DNA of 64,000 nt from Nonomuraea thailandensis (GTDB lineage: Bacteria > Actinomycetota > Actinomycetes > Streptosporangiales > Streptosporangiaceae): assembly GCF_024172165.1 (NCBI RefSeq), contig NZ_JAMZEB010000002.1, positions 186,001 to 250,000 of the forward strand, given 5' to 3'. A program made the translations under genes and the position numbers. The notes beneath the pieces were generated by a model that saw nothing but the letters and a program-made list of their open reading frames with translations, had not been told where the DNA came from and searched no databases. Each line of letters begins with the position of its first letter. Positions within the stretch are counted from its first letter, which is position 1. Positions 53,374 through 61,573 of this stretch are shown in pieces.

Positions 53374-53880
53374 CCCGCGCCACGCCCGATCCGCGCCACC
53401 CCCTGACCGAGCCGGCTCTGGCCTGGCGGCTCATGCGGCGCGACGCTGCGGCACCCTGGCACGACGGCGAGCGCTGCGCTGTGCGGCGGCCGGTGCTGGG
53501 CCTGGTGACTTGTGGCTGCGGCGTGATGACCGCTGCTCGGAGCGGTGTGCGTGAACGGCGGCACGGACCGGCTGCCGGGTGCCTGAAGCGCGCGGTGCAC
53601 AAAGCGCGTGTTGCCACGGCGCGCGATGTATGAAGCGGCGTTGCGCCGATGGTGGCCCACCGGCGTACACGGCTTGTGATCGTTGAGCCCTCACGGTGGC
53701 AAGGCGGCGCCTTGCCGATCGCACGAGCCGGCCCGACACCGCTGATCGCCCAGCCACAGGAGCGGGAAGCAGGCGCCAGGAGCACGCGGCGAGGTGGCGA
53801 TGCCGGCCGGGAGGCGGGCGGATCCCGGACGGTCGAGAACGACACGAGGCCGGAGATCACCCAAGGACTACACTGAGGGC
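53374..53880. other. Gap without a gene, containing a small hairpin
   Basis: About 500 bp of GC-rich sequence with no convincing reading frame. GGCAAGGC at 53698-53705 and GCCTTGCC at 53709-53716 form a perfect 8 bp stem with a 3 nt loop; it could terminate the DUF5998 transcript, although it is 325 bp past the stop. The phosphatase-superfamily gene follows without an obvious promoter. Confidence 0.5.
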
Positions 53881-54993
53881 ATGCTGGTGCCGGGATACGG
53901 CAGTGGATCGCTGGCGGACGTGCCGCGGTCGCTGCTGGCCGCCCTCGGCCTGCGCGAGCCCAACGCGCTGGCCCTCGACCCCGTCGACCGGGTCTGCCTG
54001 TTCGTGGTCGACGGCCTGGGCGCCGATCTGCTGCGCGCACACCCAGAGGCCGCACCGTTCCTGTCCGGCATGACCGGCAGAACGCTCACCGCGGGCTTCC
54101 CCGCCACGACCGTCACGAGCCTGTGCACGCTGGGCACGGGCCTGACGCCGGGCGAGCACGGCATGGTCGGGCTGATGCTGGCCGTGCCGGGCACCGGCCA
54201 CCTGTTCAACTGCCTGCGCTGGACGCTCCCCGACGGCCTGACGATGGACCCCGACGAGTGGCAGCCCGCCGCGACCGTCTACCAGCGCGCCGCCGAGGCC
54301 GGGGTCGAGCCCGTCTACGTGGCGCCCGCCGAGTTCGAGGGCACCGGCCTGACCAGGGCCGTCTACCGCGGCGTGCGTTACGTGGCCGCCGACTCCATCG
54401 ACGACCGCGTGGCCCGCGTCCACGAGACGCTGCGCGAGCGGCGCCCCGCGTACGTGACCGTCTACTACGGCGACCTCGACGCGGCCGGACACATGGTGGG
54501 CTGGGGCAGCGACGAGTGGCTGCGCCAGCTCGGCATCGTCGACGACATGGCGCGGCGGCTGGCCGAGGGGCTGCCGCCCGGCTCCGCCCTGTACGTCACC
54601 GCCGACCACGGCATGATCAACGCCACCGAGAAGATCGACGCGGAGAGCGTCCCGGAGCTGACCGAAGGGGTGGCGCTGCTCGGCGGCGAGGCCAGGGCCA
54701 GGCACGTGTACGCCCGCCCGGGGGCCGCCAAGCAGGTGCTGGAGTCGTGGCGCGAGACCCTGCACGGCAAGGCGTGGGTGGTGTCGAGGCAGGAGGCGGT
54801 CGAGTCCGGCTGGTTCGGCCCCCGCGTGGCCGACGCGTGGCTCGCCCGCATCGGCGACGTCGTGGCCGTCCCGCACACCGACCTGGCCATCACCGCCCCC
54901 TCGACGCACCGCATCGAGGCGCTCTTCACCGGTTACCACGGCTCGCTCACGGCGGCCGAGCAGCACGTCCCGCTTCTGGAGGTTCAGTCGTGA
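53881..54993 (+). CDS. Alkaline phosphatase superfamily (nucleotide pyrophosphatase/phosphodiesterase-like) protein
   Basis: A 370-residue protein of the phosphodiesterase/nucleotide pyrophosphatase branch. The metal-site Asp is in VCLFVVDGLGADLLRAHPEA and the nucleophilic Thr in AGFPATTVTSLCTLGTGLTP; further metal ligands are in YGDLDAAGHMVGWGSDEWLR and ALYVTADHGMIN. There is no signal peptide, so it acts in the cytoplasm. The natural substrate is unknown. The ATG at 53881 opens the conserved region. The sulfurtransferase gene overlaps its stop by 4 nt, so the two are expressed together. Confidence 0.88.
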   Translation: MLVPGYGSGSLADVPRSLLAALGLREPNALALDPVDRVCLFVVDGLGADLLRAHPEAAPFLSGMTGRTLTAGFPATTVTSLCTLGTGLTPGEHGMVGLMLAVPGTGHLFNCLRWTLPDGLTMDPDEWQPAATVYQRAAEAGVEPVYVAPAEFEGTGLTRAVYRGVRYVAADSIDDRVARVHETLRERRPAYVTVYYGDLDAAGHMVGWGSDEWLRQLGIVDDMARRLAEGLPPGSALYVTADHGMINATEKIDAESVPELTEGVALLGGEARARHVYARPGAAKQVLESWRETLHGKAWVVSRQEAVESGWFGPRVADAWLARIGDVVAVPHTDLAITAPSTHRIEALFTGYHGSLTAAEQHVPLLEVQS

Positions 54994-55808
54994 CCAGCCC
55001 GTTGATCAGCCCTGCCGAGCTGGCCGCCCTCGACGGCCCGACCGTGCTCGACGTGCGCTGGCGGCTCGGCGGCCCGCCCGGGCTGGACTTCTACCGCGAG
55101 GGCCACATCGAGGGCGCCGTCTACTGCGACCTCGACGCCGACCTCGCGGCCCCGCCCAGCGGTGGCGGGCGGCATCCGCTGCCGGAGGCGGGGGCGTTCC
55201 AGAGCGCCATGCGACGGCTGGGCGTCTTCAGCGGGCGGCCGGTGGTCGTCTACGACGACGCCGGCGCCACCGTCGCCGCCAGGGCCTGGTGGACGCTGCG
55301 CTACTTCGGCCACCAGGACGTGCGTGTCCTCGACGGCGGCCTGCCCGCCTGGATCGAGGCCGGGCTGCCGATCACGAAGGACGTCCCGCGGCCCGCGGAG
55401 GGCGACTTCACCGCGCGGCCGGGCGGGATGCCCGCGCTGACGGCCGACGAGGCGGCGGCGCTGGCGGGGCAGGGCGTGCTGCTCGACGCCCGGGCGGGGG
55501 AGCGCTACCGGGGCGAGGTGGAGCCGATCGATCCGGTGGCGGGGCACGTCCCCGGCGCGGTCAGCGCACCCACGACCGAGAACCTCGGCCCCGGCGGCCG
55601 GTTCCTCGCCGCGGACGCGCTGCGCGACCGCTTCGCCGGCCTGGGCGTGCGCGAAGGGGTGGCGACCGGCGCGTACTGCGGCTCCGGGGTGACGGCCGCC
55701 CACGAGGTGCTGGCCCTGGAGGTGGCCGGCCTGCCCGCGTCCCTGTACGTGGGCTCCTGGTCCGACTGGTCCGCCGACCCCTCTCGTCCGGTCGCGACGG
55801 GGGCTTAG
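54990..55808 (+). CDS. Sulfurtransferase (thiosulfate/3-mercaptopyruvate type, tandem rhodanese)
   Basis: A 272-residue protein with two rhodanese domains. The N-terminal, inactive domain has LDVRWRLGGPPGLDFYREGH and VVVYDDAGATVAARAWW; the C-terminal domain carries the active-site Cys230 in AYCGSGVTA and LLDARAGERYRGEVEPIDPV. It transfers sulfur from thiosulfate or mercaptopyruvate to a thiol acceptor such as cyanide or thioredoxin. The CGSGVTA loop is typical of thiosulfate:cyanide sulfurtransferases. The GTG start overlaps the phosphatase stop (GTGA). A copy of the 140 bp dispersed element begins 12 bp after the stop. Confidence 0.93.
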   Translation: MTSPLISPAELAALDGPTVLDVRWRLGGPPGLDFYREGHIEGAVYCDLDADLAAPPSGGGRHPLPEAGAFQSAMRRLGVFSGRPVVVYDDAGATVAARAWWTLRYFGHQDVRVLDGGLPAWIEAGLPITKDVPRPAEGDFTARPGGMPALTADEAAALAGQGVLLDARAGERYRGEVEPIDPVAGHVPGAVSAPTTENLGPGGRFLAADALRDRFAGLGVREGVATGAYCGSGVTAAHEVLALEVAGLPASLYVGSWSDWSADPSRPVATGA

Positions 55809-55820
55809 GCTCTCCACCCA

Positions 55821-55960
55821 TCCTTTACGGCAAGGCCAACGTCACCCCACCCGCCGCACGTGGCCGGCACCTGTCCAGGGAGACGCTCCGCCGGTTCACC
55901 GGCTGATCGCCGCAACGCGCGCCCCGTGGGCCATCAGCGTGGTCAGGCGCGGGCCGTGGG
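55821..55960 (+). repeat. 140 bp dispersed element, copy in plus orientation
   Basis: Aligns without gaps to the reverse complement of 43605-43744, about 84 percent identical by hand count. It begins 12 bp after the sulfurtransferase stop, as the other copy begins right after the TauD stop. Conserved blocks include CTTTACGGC/CCTTACGGC, GTCACCCCACCCGCCGCAC and GCGCGCCCCGTGGGCC. No transposase, terminal inverted repeat or flanking target duplication is visible at either copy. Confidence 0.85.
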
Positions 55961-56048
55961 CGTCCTCCATCGCAGCCTGGTGCCGGCATGACCACGTGGA
56001 CGGTCAAGAACGCGCACGTAACGGCGCCCGGCCACGTGCGGGCTCAGC

Positions 56049-56200
56049 GGGCGTTCTCCTGGAGGCCCTCGGCCACGTGCGGCGAGTGGCGGTGCCGTTG
56101 GCTGTGCCGTAACGAATGGGCGGGGGTGAGGGCGTTCGCCTGGAGGCCCTCAGCAAACGTGCGGCGGGTGGCTGTGCCGTGACGAAGGGGCGGGTTGAGG
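56049..56200. repeat. Tandem pair of about 75 bp repeats beside the TPR-CHAT gene
   Basis: The stretch GGGCGTTCTCCTGGAGGCCC followed by CACGTGCGGCG, CTGTGCCGTAACGAATGGGC and a GGTGAG end is repeated from about 56129 with changes (GGGCGTTCGCCTGGAGGCCC, AACGTGCGGCG, CTGTGCCGTGACGAAGGGGC). The second copy ends a few bases before the stop codon of the minus-strand CHAT gene at 56205. The remainder of the gap 55809-56204 holds the dispersed element and nothing else recognisable. Confidence 0.7.
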
Positions 56201-56204
56201 ATCT

Positions 56205-58730
56205 TCAGCAGAAGGGCTCGTTGCCTGCGCCGAAGCAGACGAAGCCCAGTTCATCGGTTTTCGCCGCAGCCAGGGCCAGTGCCGCGTCCGGCGGACGGCC
56301 GGCGGCCAGGAGTTCGTGGAAGGTGCTCATCACCGCCCGCGCCATCTCATCCCCCACCGGCACCATCCCGGCCACCACGCAAGCCGCCCCCTTGGCCAGG
56401 AACGTCCCCGGCAGCCCCAGCGGCGCCCCCTCCATCGGCGTGCGGGACATTCCGGAGTTGCACGCCGACAGCACCACCAGCCCGGCCGAGCGGGAGACGT
56501 CCAGCAGGTCGTAGGCCATGAGCTGGCCGTCCTCCAGCGTGATCCCGGACACCAGCGGGCTGCGCGCGTGGAACGTCCCGTGCGCGGCCAGGTGCACGAT
56601 GTCGGCCGTGCCGAGCGCCTCCAGCACCGGCTGGACGCGGCCGGGCACCTGCCGTGCGCCGGGGTGGCAGGACAGCACGTGCGCCACCTCGCCCTCTGCG
56701 TGCGACAGCGAGGGCCCGGCCGCCGCCACCACCCGCGGCCGGCCGCCGGAGCGGGAGCCTCGGGCGGTGCGGGCGCGCAGCCAGGCGGCGGCGCCGGCCG
56801 CCACGCTGACCGGCCGCTCGCGCAGCGACGGCAGCGCGCCCCACGGCACGGTGTGCAGCGCCCCCACCGGCACCACGACCAGCGGTCGGTCGGACAGCTC
56901 GGCGGCCAGGGGCCGCAGCACCAGCCGTTCGAGCTCCGCGGCTGCGGCCTCGACGTCGTGCCGGCGGCTGAGGCGGCGCAGCGCGTACCGCAGGCGCACG
57001 ATGGCGTCCGTGACCTGCCGGAGGCTGCCCAGGCGCCGCAGCAGCACGCGGTCCTCGCTCAGCAGCACGGCCAGCAGCGTGTCCCGGTCGGCGACGTACT
57101 CGATCAGCGCCCCCCGCCCCAGCTCGGCGCGGATGCGGTCGGGGTCCACCAGCGCGCACGCGTGAGCGGGAGCCGCCACGGCCCGCCACCGCTCCGCCCA
57201 CTCGAACACCTCCTTGGGGCACCCGTCGCGCACCGCCAGCTCCAGCCCGTAGGCCGCCAGCCGCTCCCCGGCCCTGGCCGCGTGGGCACGCAGCGACGGG
57301 TCCTCGAACGCCTCCACCCGCCCGCTCACCTCGGCCAGCCCGTCGCGGACGGCGCGGAAGGCACTCGTGACGTCCTCCTGCAGCGCCGCCTGCAGGGCTA
57401 GCGCGTGCTGGCGCACCGGCACCGGGATCTGCGACGCCTGCGCGAGCTGCCTGGCCTGCGGCTCGGAGGCCAGCGAGGTCAGCCGGGTGCCGGCGGGCAT
57501 CCACCGCTCGCGCCGCTCGGCGTGCCGGGTGAGCCGGGCGAGCTGGGCGGAGGCGGTCGGGTGGTCGTCCACGGTCAGCGCCGCCTCGGCCGCGGCCAGC
57601 CGCAGCGCCGCCGCGCCCGCCCGGTGGGTGAACCCGTCCTCCAGTTCGTCGGCGCACGCGATCAGCTCCGCGACCAGCTCGGGCGTGACGGGTTCGAGCG
57701 CCAGCCGCGAGCGCAGGACGACCTCCGTGGCCAGCGGCAGCCACGACGTCCTGTCCTGCGCGGCCAGCTCGGCCGCCGCCTGCTCGGCGACCTGCCTGGC
57801 CCGGTGCGGGTCGCCGGTCAGCAGCTCCACCTGGGCCAGCTTGAGCCGCGCCTCGGCCAGCGCGGTGTGCGAGGCCGACGCCTCCAGGTCGGGTACGGCC
57901 ATGCGCAGCATGGTCCCCGCCTCGCCGGGCATCTGCGCCGCCAGCAGGGCGCCGGCGAAGTCGGCCCGCATCGCGGCCAGCCGTTCGGGGTAGCCGAACA
58001 GGGTCTCCTCGGCGTCGCGGTAGTGGCGGAACGCGCCGGCGATGTCGCCGCGGCGGACGGCGAGGAAGGGCAGATTGGCGGCGGCCAGGCGGGCCAGGTG
58101 CCACAGCCCGGCGTACTGGGAGATCTGCAGGCACGCGGTCAGGTCGCGCATCGCGGCGTCCCAGTCGCCGCGGTAGGCGTGGATGAGCCCGCGGTTGAGC
58201 AGGCCGCCGGCCAGGAACCTGCGGTCGTCGATGCTGCCCGGCGCGGTCACCAGGGCCAGCAGCGCCCGGTCGCAGGAGGCGATGGCCTCCTGGTGGCGGC
58301 CGAGGTGGGCCAGGGCGACCGCGCGCTGGGTGTCGAGCTTGGCGCGGTCGAGCGGGCACAAGTAGGCCCAGGCCAGGGCGGCCACGCGCAGGGCCTGGAG
58401 CGGATGGCCGCGTTCGGTGCGCACGGTGACGAGGGACAGGCGCACCTGGGCGAGCCGCGAGGCGGGTGCGCCGCGCACGGCGAGGGCCTCGCGCAGGTGC
58501 AGCTCGGCCTTCTCCAGGTCGCCCAGCTCGCGGGAGGCCAGTGCCATCGTCCGCAGCCCCATGACCTCGGCCTCCGGGCAGTGGTCGCGGCGCGCGGACT
58601 CGGTGATCACGCGGCCCGCGCGCAGGGCCTGGTCGGGGTCGACCAGGGCACGCATCAGGGCGGCCTCGCCCGCCCTGACGAGCGGGTGCAGGTCGTCGGA
58701 CGGGTCCTTCCCGTCGGCTGTCGCACTCAT
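56205..58730 (-). CDS. TPR-CHAT protein (caspase-like cysteine protease)
   Basis: An 841-residue protein. Residues 10 to about 480 are helical TPR-like repeats (EKAELHLREALAVRGAPASR; ALAHLGRHQEAIASCDRALL; NRGLIHAYRGDWDAAMRDLT). The C-terminal 280 residues form a CHAT domain, a caspase-like peptidase fold, with catalytic His717 in HLAAHGTFHARSPLVSG and Cys757 in VVLSACNSG. TPR parts of such proteins usually bind a trigger or partner that switches the protease on. It is the last gene of the operon S8 protease - ECF sigma - companion - CHAT; 74 bp separate it from the companion gene. TPR-CHAT (Csx29) of type III-E CRISPR systems cleaves an inhibitor of an ECF sigma factor; a similar job is an inference here. 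Confidence 0.93.
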   Translation of the reverse strand: MSATADGKDPSDDLHPLVRAGEAALMRALVDPDQALRAGRVITESARRDHCPEAEVMGLRTMALASRELGDLEKAELHLREALAVRGAPASRLAQVRLSLVTVRTERGHPLQALRVAALAWAYLCPLDRAKLDTQRAVALAHLGRHQEAIASCDRALLALVTAPGSIDDRRFLAGGLLNRGLIHAYRGDWDAAMRDLTACLQISQYAGLWHLARLAAANLPFLAVRRGDIAGAFRHYRDAEETLFGYPERLAAMRADFAGALLAAQMPGEAGTMLRMAVPDLEASASHTALAEARLKLAQVELLTGDPHRARQVAEQAAAELAAQDRTSWLPLATEVVLRSRLALEPVTPELVAELIACADELEDGFTHRAGAAALRLAAAEAALTVDDHPTASAQLARLTRHAERRERWMPAGTRLTSLASEPQARQLAQASQIPVPVRQHALALQAALQEDVTSAFRAVRDGLAEVSGRVEAFEDPSLRAHAARAGERLAAYGLELAVRDGCPKEVFEWAERWRAVAAPAHACALVDPDRIRAELGRGALIEYVADRDTLLAVLLSEDRVLLRRLGSLRQVTDAIVRLRYALRRLSRRHDVEAAAAELERLVLRPLAAELSDRPLVVVPVGALHTVPWGALPSLRERPVSVAAGAAAWLRARTARGSRSGGRPRVVAAAGPSLSHAEGEVAHVLSCHPGARQVPGRVQPVLEALGTADIVHLAAHGTFHARSPLVSGITLEDGQLMAYDLLDVSRSAGLVVLSACNSGMSRTPMEGAPLGLPGTFLAKGAACVVAGMVPVGDEMARAVMSTFHELLAAGRPPDAALALAAAKTDELGFVCFGAGNEPFC

Positions 58731-58804
58731 GGCCGGCCTCGATCGAAGACGGCCGGGAGCGGGGCGCGCCCTCCCGGCCGGGTCAGTGGCGGATCAGTGG
58801 CGGG

Positions 58805-59248
58805 TCAGGGGCGGATGCGCACCCAGGTGGTCTGGATGGGCGCGTGGCCGGGCCGGTGGCACACCACGCTGAGCCAGCCGGGCGGCAGGCCGGTGGCGAC
58901 GAAGTGGCCGGTGTGCGCGATGCGTCTGGTCAGGGTCAGGTGCGGGGATCTCACATCGACGAGGGCGCCCTCTCCCGGATAGGGGGAGATGTGCCCCGCC
59001 ACGTCGATGAGCCCGTCGCCCTCCGTCACCTCCAGGTCGAAGGTGAGACCCGCCGCGACGAAGCGCACCAGGTGCGAGCTGTCGTCGGCGCGCACGCTCC
59101 GGATCGTGGCGGCCTCGTGGGCGGCGGTCACCGCCTGGGGGATCCGCAGCCGCCAGGCGTCGCGCGCGGCGGCCGACACCTGGCTGGGGATCGGGTCGTT
59201 CCCGGAGGCGAGCCGGAGAGCCGCCAGGAAGTATTCGTCGTTGATCAT
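58805..59248 (-). CDS. Small companion protein of the ECF sigma/CHAT operon
   Basis: A 147-residue soluble protein. Residues 1-50 are helical (EYFLAALRLASGNDPIPSQV, SAAARDAWRLRIPQAVTAA), and the rest is strand-rich, like a small Ig/prealbumin-like domain (VRFVAAGLTFDLEVTEGDGL; HFVATGLPPGWLSVVCHRPG). Proteins of this design recur in actinobacteria next to ECF sigma factors and CHAT proteins; their function is not established. There is no transmembrane segment and no zinc anti-sigma motif. Its ATG overlaps the sigma stop (ATGA), so the two are made in balanced amounts. It could hold the sigma factor or be a CHAT or S8 substrate. Confidence 0.75.
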   Translation of the reverse strand: MINDEYFLAALRLASGNDPIPSQVSAAARDAWRLRIPQAVTAAHEAATIRSVRADDSSHLVRFVAAGLTFDLEVTEGDGLIDVAGHISPYPGEGALVDVRSPHLTLTRRIAHTGHFVATGLPPGWLSVVCHRPGHAPIQTTWVRIRP

Positions 59249-59772
59249 TGCGCTGTCTCCTGTAGCGAGATCAGAGTGCGCAGTTTTTCCAGGCAGCGCG
59301 CCTTGGTCGGGCCGACGCTGCCGGCGGGCATCCCCATCCGCGAGGCCACCTGCTGGTTGCCGAGGTCGATCGCGACCAGTTGGAGCAGCGTGCGGCAGGG
59401 CTCGTTCAGGGTGGAGACGGTCTTCCAGAGCAGGTGCCGGTCGTCGGCCTCCAGAACGACGGCCGCGGGGTCGAGCTCGCTGACCGCCTCCGTGGAGGAG
59501 ATCACCGGCAGCTCCTTGCGCCGCAGCAGCAGGGCCTCGCGGCGCACGGTCGTCATGAGCCAGCCCCCCACCGCCGCCGGGTCCCTGATGCTCCGCAGAT
59601 TCTGCAGCAGGCGCAGCCAGGTGCCCTGGACGGCGTCGGCCGCGTCGGCGGGGCTCAGGCCGCACGCGCGGGCCACGGCCCACATGCGCGGGCCGAACCT
59701 CGATTCGAGCTCGTCCCAGGCCGACCGATCGCCGTCGTCGGCGGCGGCGAGCAGCTCCGCCGGATCGCGCAT
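59245..59772 (-). CDS. ECF-type RNA polymerase sigma factor
   Basis: A 175-residue alternative sigma factor with regions 2 and 4 only. Region 2 includes DDGDRSAWDELESRFGPRMW and DAADAVQGTWLRLLQNLRSI; region 4 includes EPCRTLLQLVAIDLGNQQVA and SVGPTKARCLEKLRTL as the helix-turn-helix. It should redirect RNA polymerase to a stress or defence regulon that may include this operon. The ATG at 59772 follows AAAGGAGG. It lies 71 bp after the S8 protease stop; an inverted repeat in this gap can compete with its ribosome-binding site. Confidence 0.92.
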   Translation of the reverse strand: MRDPAELLAAADDGDRSAWDELESRFGPRMWAVARACGLSPADAADAVQGTWLRLLQNLRSIRDPAAVGGWLMTTVRREALLLRRKELPVISSTEAVSELDPAAVVLEADDRHLLWKTVSTLNEPCRTLLQLVAIDLGNQQVASRMGMPAGSVGPTKARCLEKLRTLISLQETAQ

Positions 59773-59776
59773 GCGG

Positions 59777-59818
59777 CCTCCTTTCGCCGGCACGAGGAGG
59801 AGATCATTCCTCCTCGTG
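59777..59818 (-). promoter_or_regulatory. Leader hairpin that can alternate with the sigma-factor ribosome-binding site
   Basis: In the minus-strand mRNA, CACGAGGAGGA (59818-59808) pairs perfectly over 11 bp with UCCUCCUCGUG (59801-59791), separated by 6 nt. The second arm also contains CCUCCU, which could pair with AGGAGG of the sigma-factor ribosome-binding site (AAAGGAGG, 59784-59777). Arm 1:2 pairing frees the site and 2:3 pairing hides it. The 1:2 hairpin could equally be a terminator for the S8 gene, 26 bp after its stop codon. Confidence 0.55.
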
Positions 59819-59843
59819 TTTGTCCGGGGACTGAGCGTAAACT

Positions 59844-60857
59844 CTACAGACTCGCCGGGAAGAGAACCCCCAGATCGGGAATTTGCGGGGTCTCCTCGGA
59901 GTCAAGGAGGTTCCTGATCCACTTCTTGACCGGCTCGTGCCTGGCCGCGTCGGCGATGGCGCCGGCGACCAGCGCGGTCGCGAACGACGTGCCGCTCCAC
60001 GCCGCGTAGCCGGCGTACTCGCCGGTGTCGAGATAGCTGCTCGCCAGCCAGTCGCCGCGGGCGCACGCGTCGACCCAGGTGCCGTAGCCGGAGTAGGGCG
60101 CCCGGCGCTGCTGGGTGGCGTCCACCGCCGCCACCCCGACCACGCCGGGTAGCGCGGCCGGCCAGAACGGCCGGTCGGAGCCGGTGTTGCCGGCGCAGGC
60201 CACGGTCACGGTGTCGGACAGCGCGCCGATGGCGTCCGACAGCAGGGGCGGCGGCCGGTCGTCGAAGGTGTGGCCGCCGAAGGACAGGTTGAGCACCTGC
60301 GGGGCCCACTCCCGCATGCGGTGGAGCACGCGTACGACGGAGGCCTCGTCGGCCAGGCCGTCACCGTCGAGGACCCGGTGCACGCGCAGCCGCACGCCCG
60401 GCGCCCGGCGCGTCAGCAGCCCCGCGATGAACGTCCCGTGACCCGCCTGCGAGCCCTCGGTGGCGTCGGCGTCCTCCGGGCCGACCCGGGCGTACCAGTC
60501 GCTGCCCGCCCACCAGGGATGCCGGGCGACGCCGGTGTCGAGCAGGCCCACCACCACGTCGGACCGGGCCCGGCCCGCCTTGTAGGAGATCGGCGGGGTG
60601 GGGAAGGGCCTGGATGCGGGCCCGCCGAAGAACAGCGGCTGGCCGCGCAGCACGTGGTTGGGCGAGGCCCGCAGGCCCTGGCCGCGGAGCTCGGCGGTGA
60701 GCTCGCAGGGGTCGACGCCGGGCGCCAGGTGCACGACGCAGACGCCGTCGGCCTCCGAGACCGCCTGGGTCCAGCGCGACACGGCGGCCAGCGCGGTCCG
60801 GTCGGTCAGCACCTGACCTGGCCGGATGAACGCCTCGCCGGCAGATTGCATTTCCAT
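59844..60857 (-). CDS. Intracellular S8 (subtilisin-like) serine protease
   Basis: A 337-residue subtilase. The catalytic triad is complete: Asp107 in VVVGLLDTGV, His140 in GHGTFIAG and Ser291 in WSGTSFATALVAG, with the oxyanion-hole Asn in ACAGNTG. The N-terminal 95 residues may be a short propeptide-like domain (VCVVHLAPGVDPCELTAELR). There is no signal peptide or membrane anchor, so it is likely cytoplasmic. It is the first gene of the operon and may act in a cascade with the CHAT protease. The ATG at 60857 was chosen from the N-terminal sequence; a second ATG lies two codons in. The 175 bp upstream hold its promoter region, with no clear boxes. Confidence 0.92.
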   Translation of the reverse strand: MEMQSAGEAFIRPGQVLTDRTALAAVSRWTQAVSEADGVCVVHLAPGVDPCELTAELRGQGLRASPNHVLRGQPLFFGGPASRPFPTPPISYKAGRARSDVVVGLLDTGVARHPWWAGSDWYARVGPEDADATEGSQAGHGTFIAGLLTRRAPGVRLRVHRVLDGDGLADEASVVRVLHRMREWAPQVLNLSFGGHTFDDRPPPLLSDAIGALSDTVTVACAGNTGSDRPFWPAALPGVVGVAAVDATQQRRAPYSGYGTWVDACARGDWLASSYLDTGEYAGYAAWSGTSFATALVAGAIADAARHEPVKKWIRNLLDSEETPQIPDLGVLFPASL

Positions 60858-61032
60858 AAGCGGGGGTGTTTCCCTTGCGGGACCGCCGTCACCCGCCACT
60901 CCCGCACCAACTTGGTATGGCCCCCCTCTGGTGTCACGTGGCGACCGACGGTAGTCTCTCCCTAGTCACTTGTGATCATCCCGGGGCGAGGCCGTTGGGG
61001 AAGGCGCACCTCGTACCGAAACGGGAGGTCCG

Positions 61033-61527
61033 GTGTCTGCTCGTGGCGTCCTTTACGTCCACTCGGCTCAGCCCGCGCTGTGCCCTCACATCGAATGGGC
61101 AGTCGCGGGTGTCCTTGGCGTGCCCGTAGATCTGACGTGGACTCCGCAACCCGCCGCGCCCAACGTCGTGCGCGCGCAGGCGGAGTGGGAGGGCCGGCCG
61201 GGCATCGCGGCGGCCATCGCCTCCTCGCTCATGGGCTGGCAGCGCCTCAGGTTCGAGATCACCGAGGACGCCTCGCCAGGAGTGGACGGCTCCCGGCATG
61301 CCTACACGCCGACGCTCGGCGCCTTCACGGCGGTCATCGGCGTCGCCGGCGACATCATGATCCCTGAGGACCGGCTGCGCGCCGCGATGATGATGGCCGC
61401 CCAGGGGCGGTGCGTGCTGGAAGAAGAGCTGGACAAGATGCTCGGCAAGCCGTGGGACGAGGAGCTGGAGCCGTTCAGGTACGCCGGCGACGGCGCGCCG
61501 GTGCGGTGGTTGCACGCGGCCGTCTAG
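61033..61527 (+). CDS. DUF3145 family protein
   Basis: A 164-residue cytoplasmic protein of the actinobacterial DUF3145 family, which usually lies beside fabF and the acyl-CoA carboxylase gene, as here. It opens MSARGVLYVHSAQPALCPHI (GTG at 61033), followed by EWAVAGVLGVPVDLTW, and ends ELEPFRYAGDGAPVRWLHAA; both ends match the family. Function is unknown, but the steady neighbourhood suggests a role tied to fatty-acid synthesis. A run of 29 bp repeats follows its stop. It is divergent from the S8 protease operon. Confidence 0.9.
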   Translation: MSARGVLYVHSAQPALCPHIEWAVAGVLGVPVDLTWTPQPAAPNVVRAQAEWEGRPGIAAAIASSLMGWQRLRFEITEDASPGVDGSRHAYTPTLGAFTAVIGVAGDIMIPEDRLRAAMMMAAQGRCVLEEELDKMLGKPWDEELEPFRYAGDGAPVRWLHAAV

Positions 61528-61573
61528 GGCCGCCGGAAGGACGAACCGGTGTGCTCGCCGGCCTCCGCGAGCC

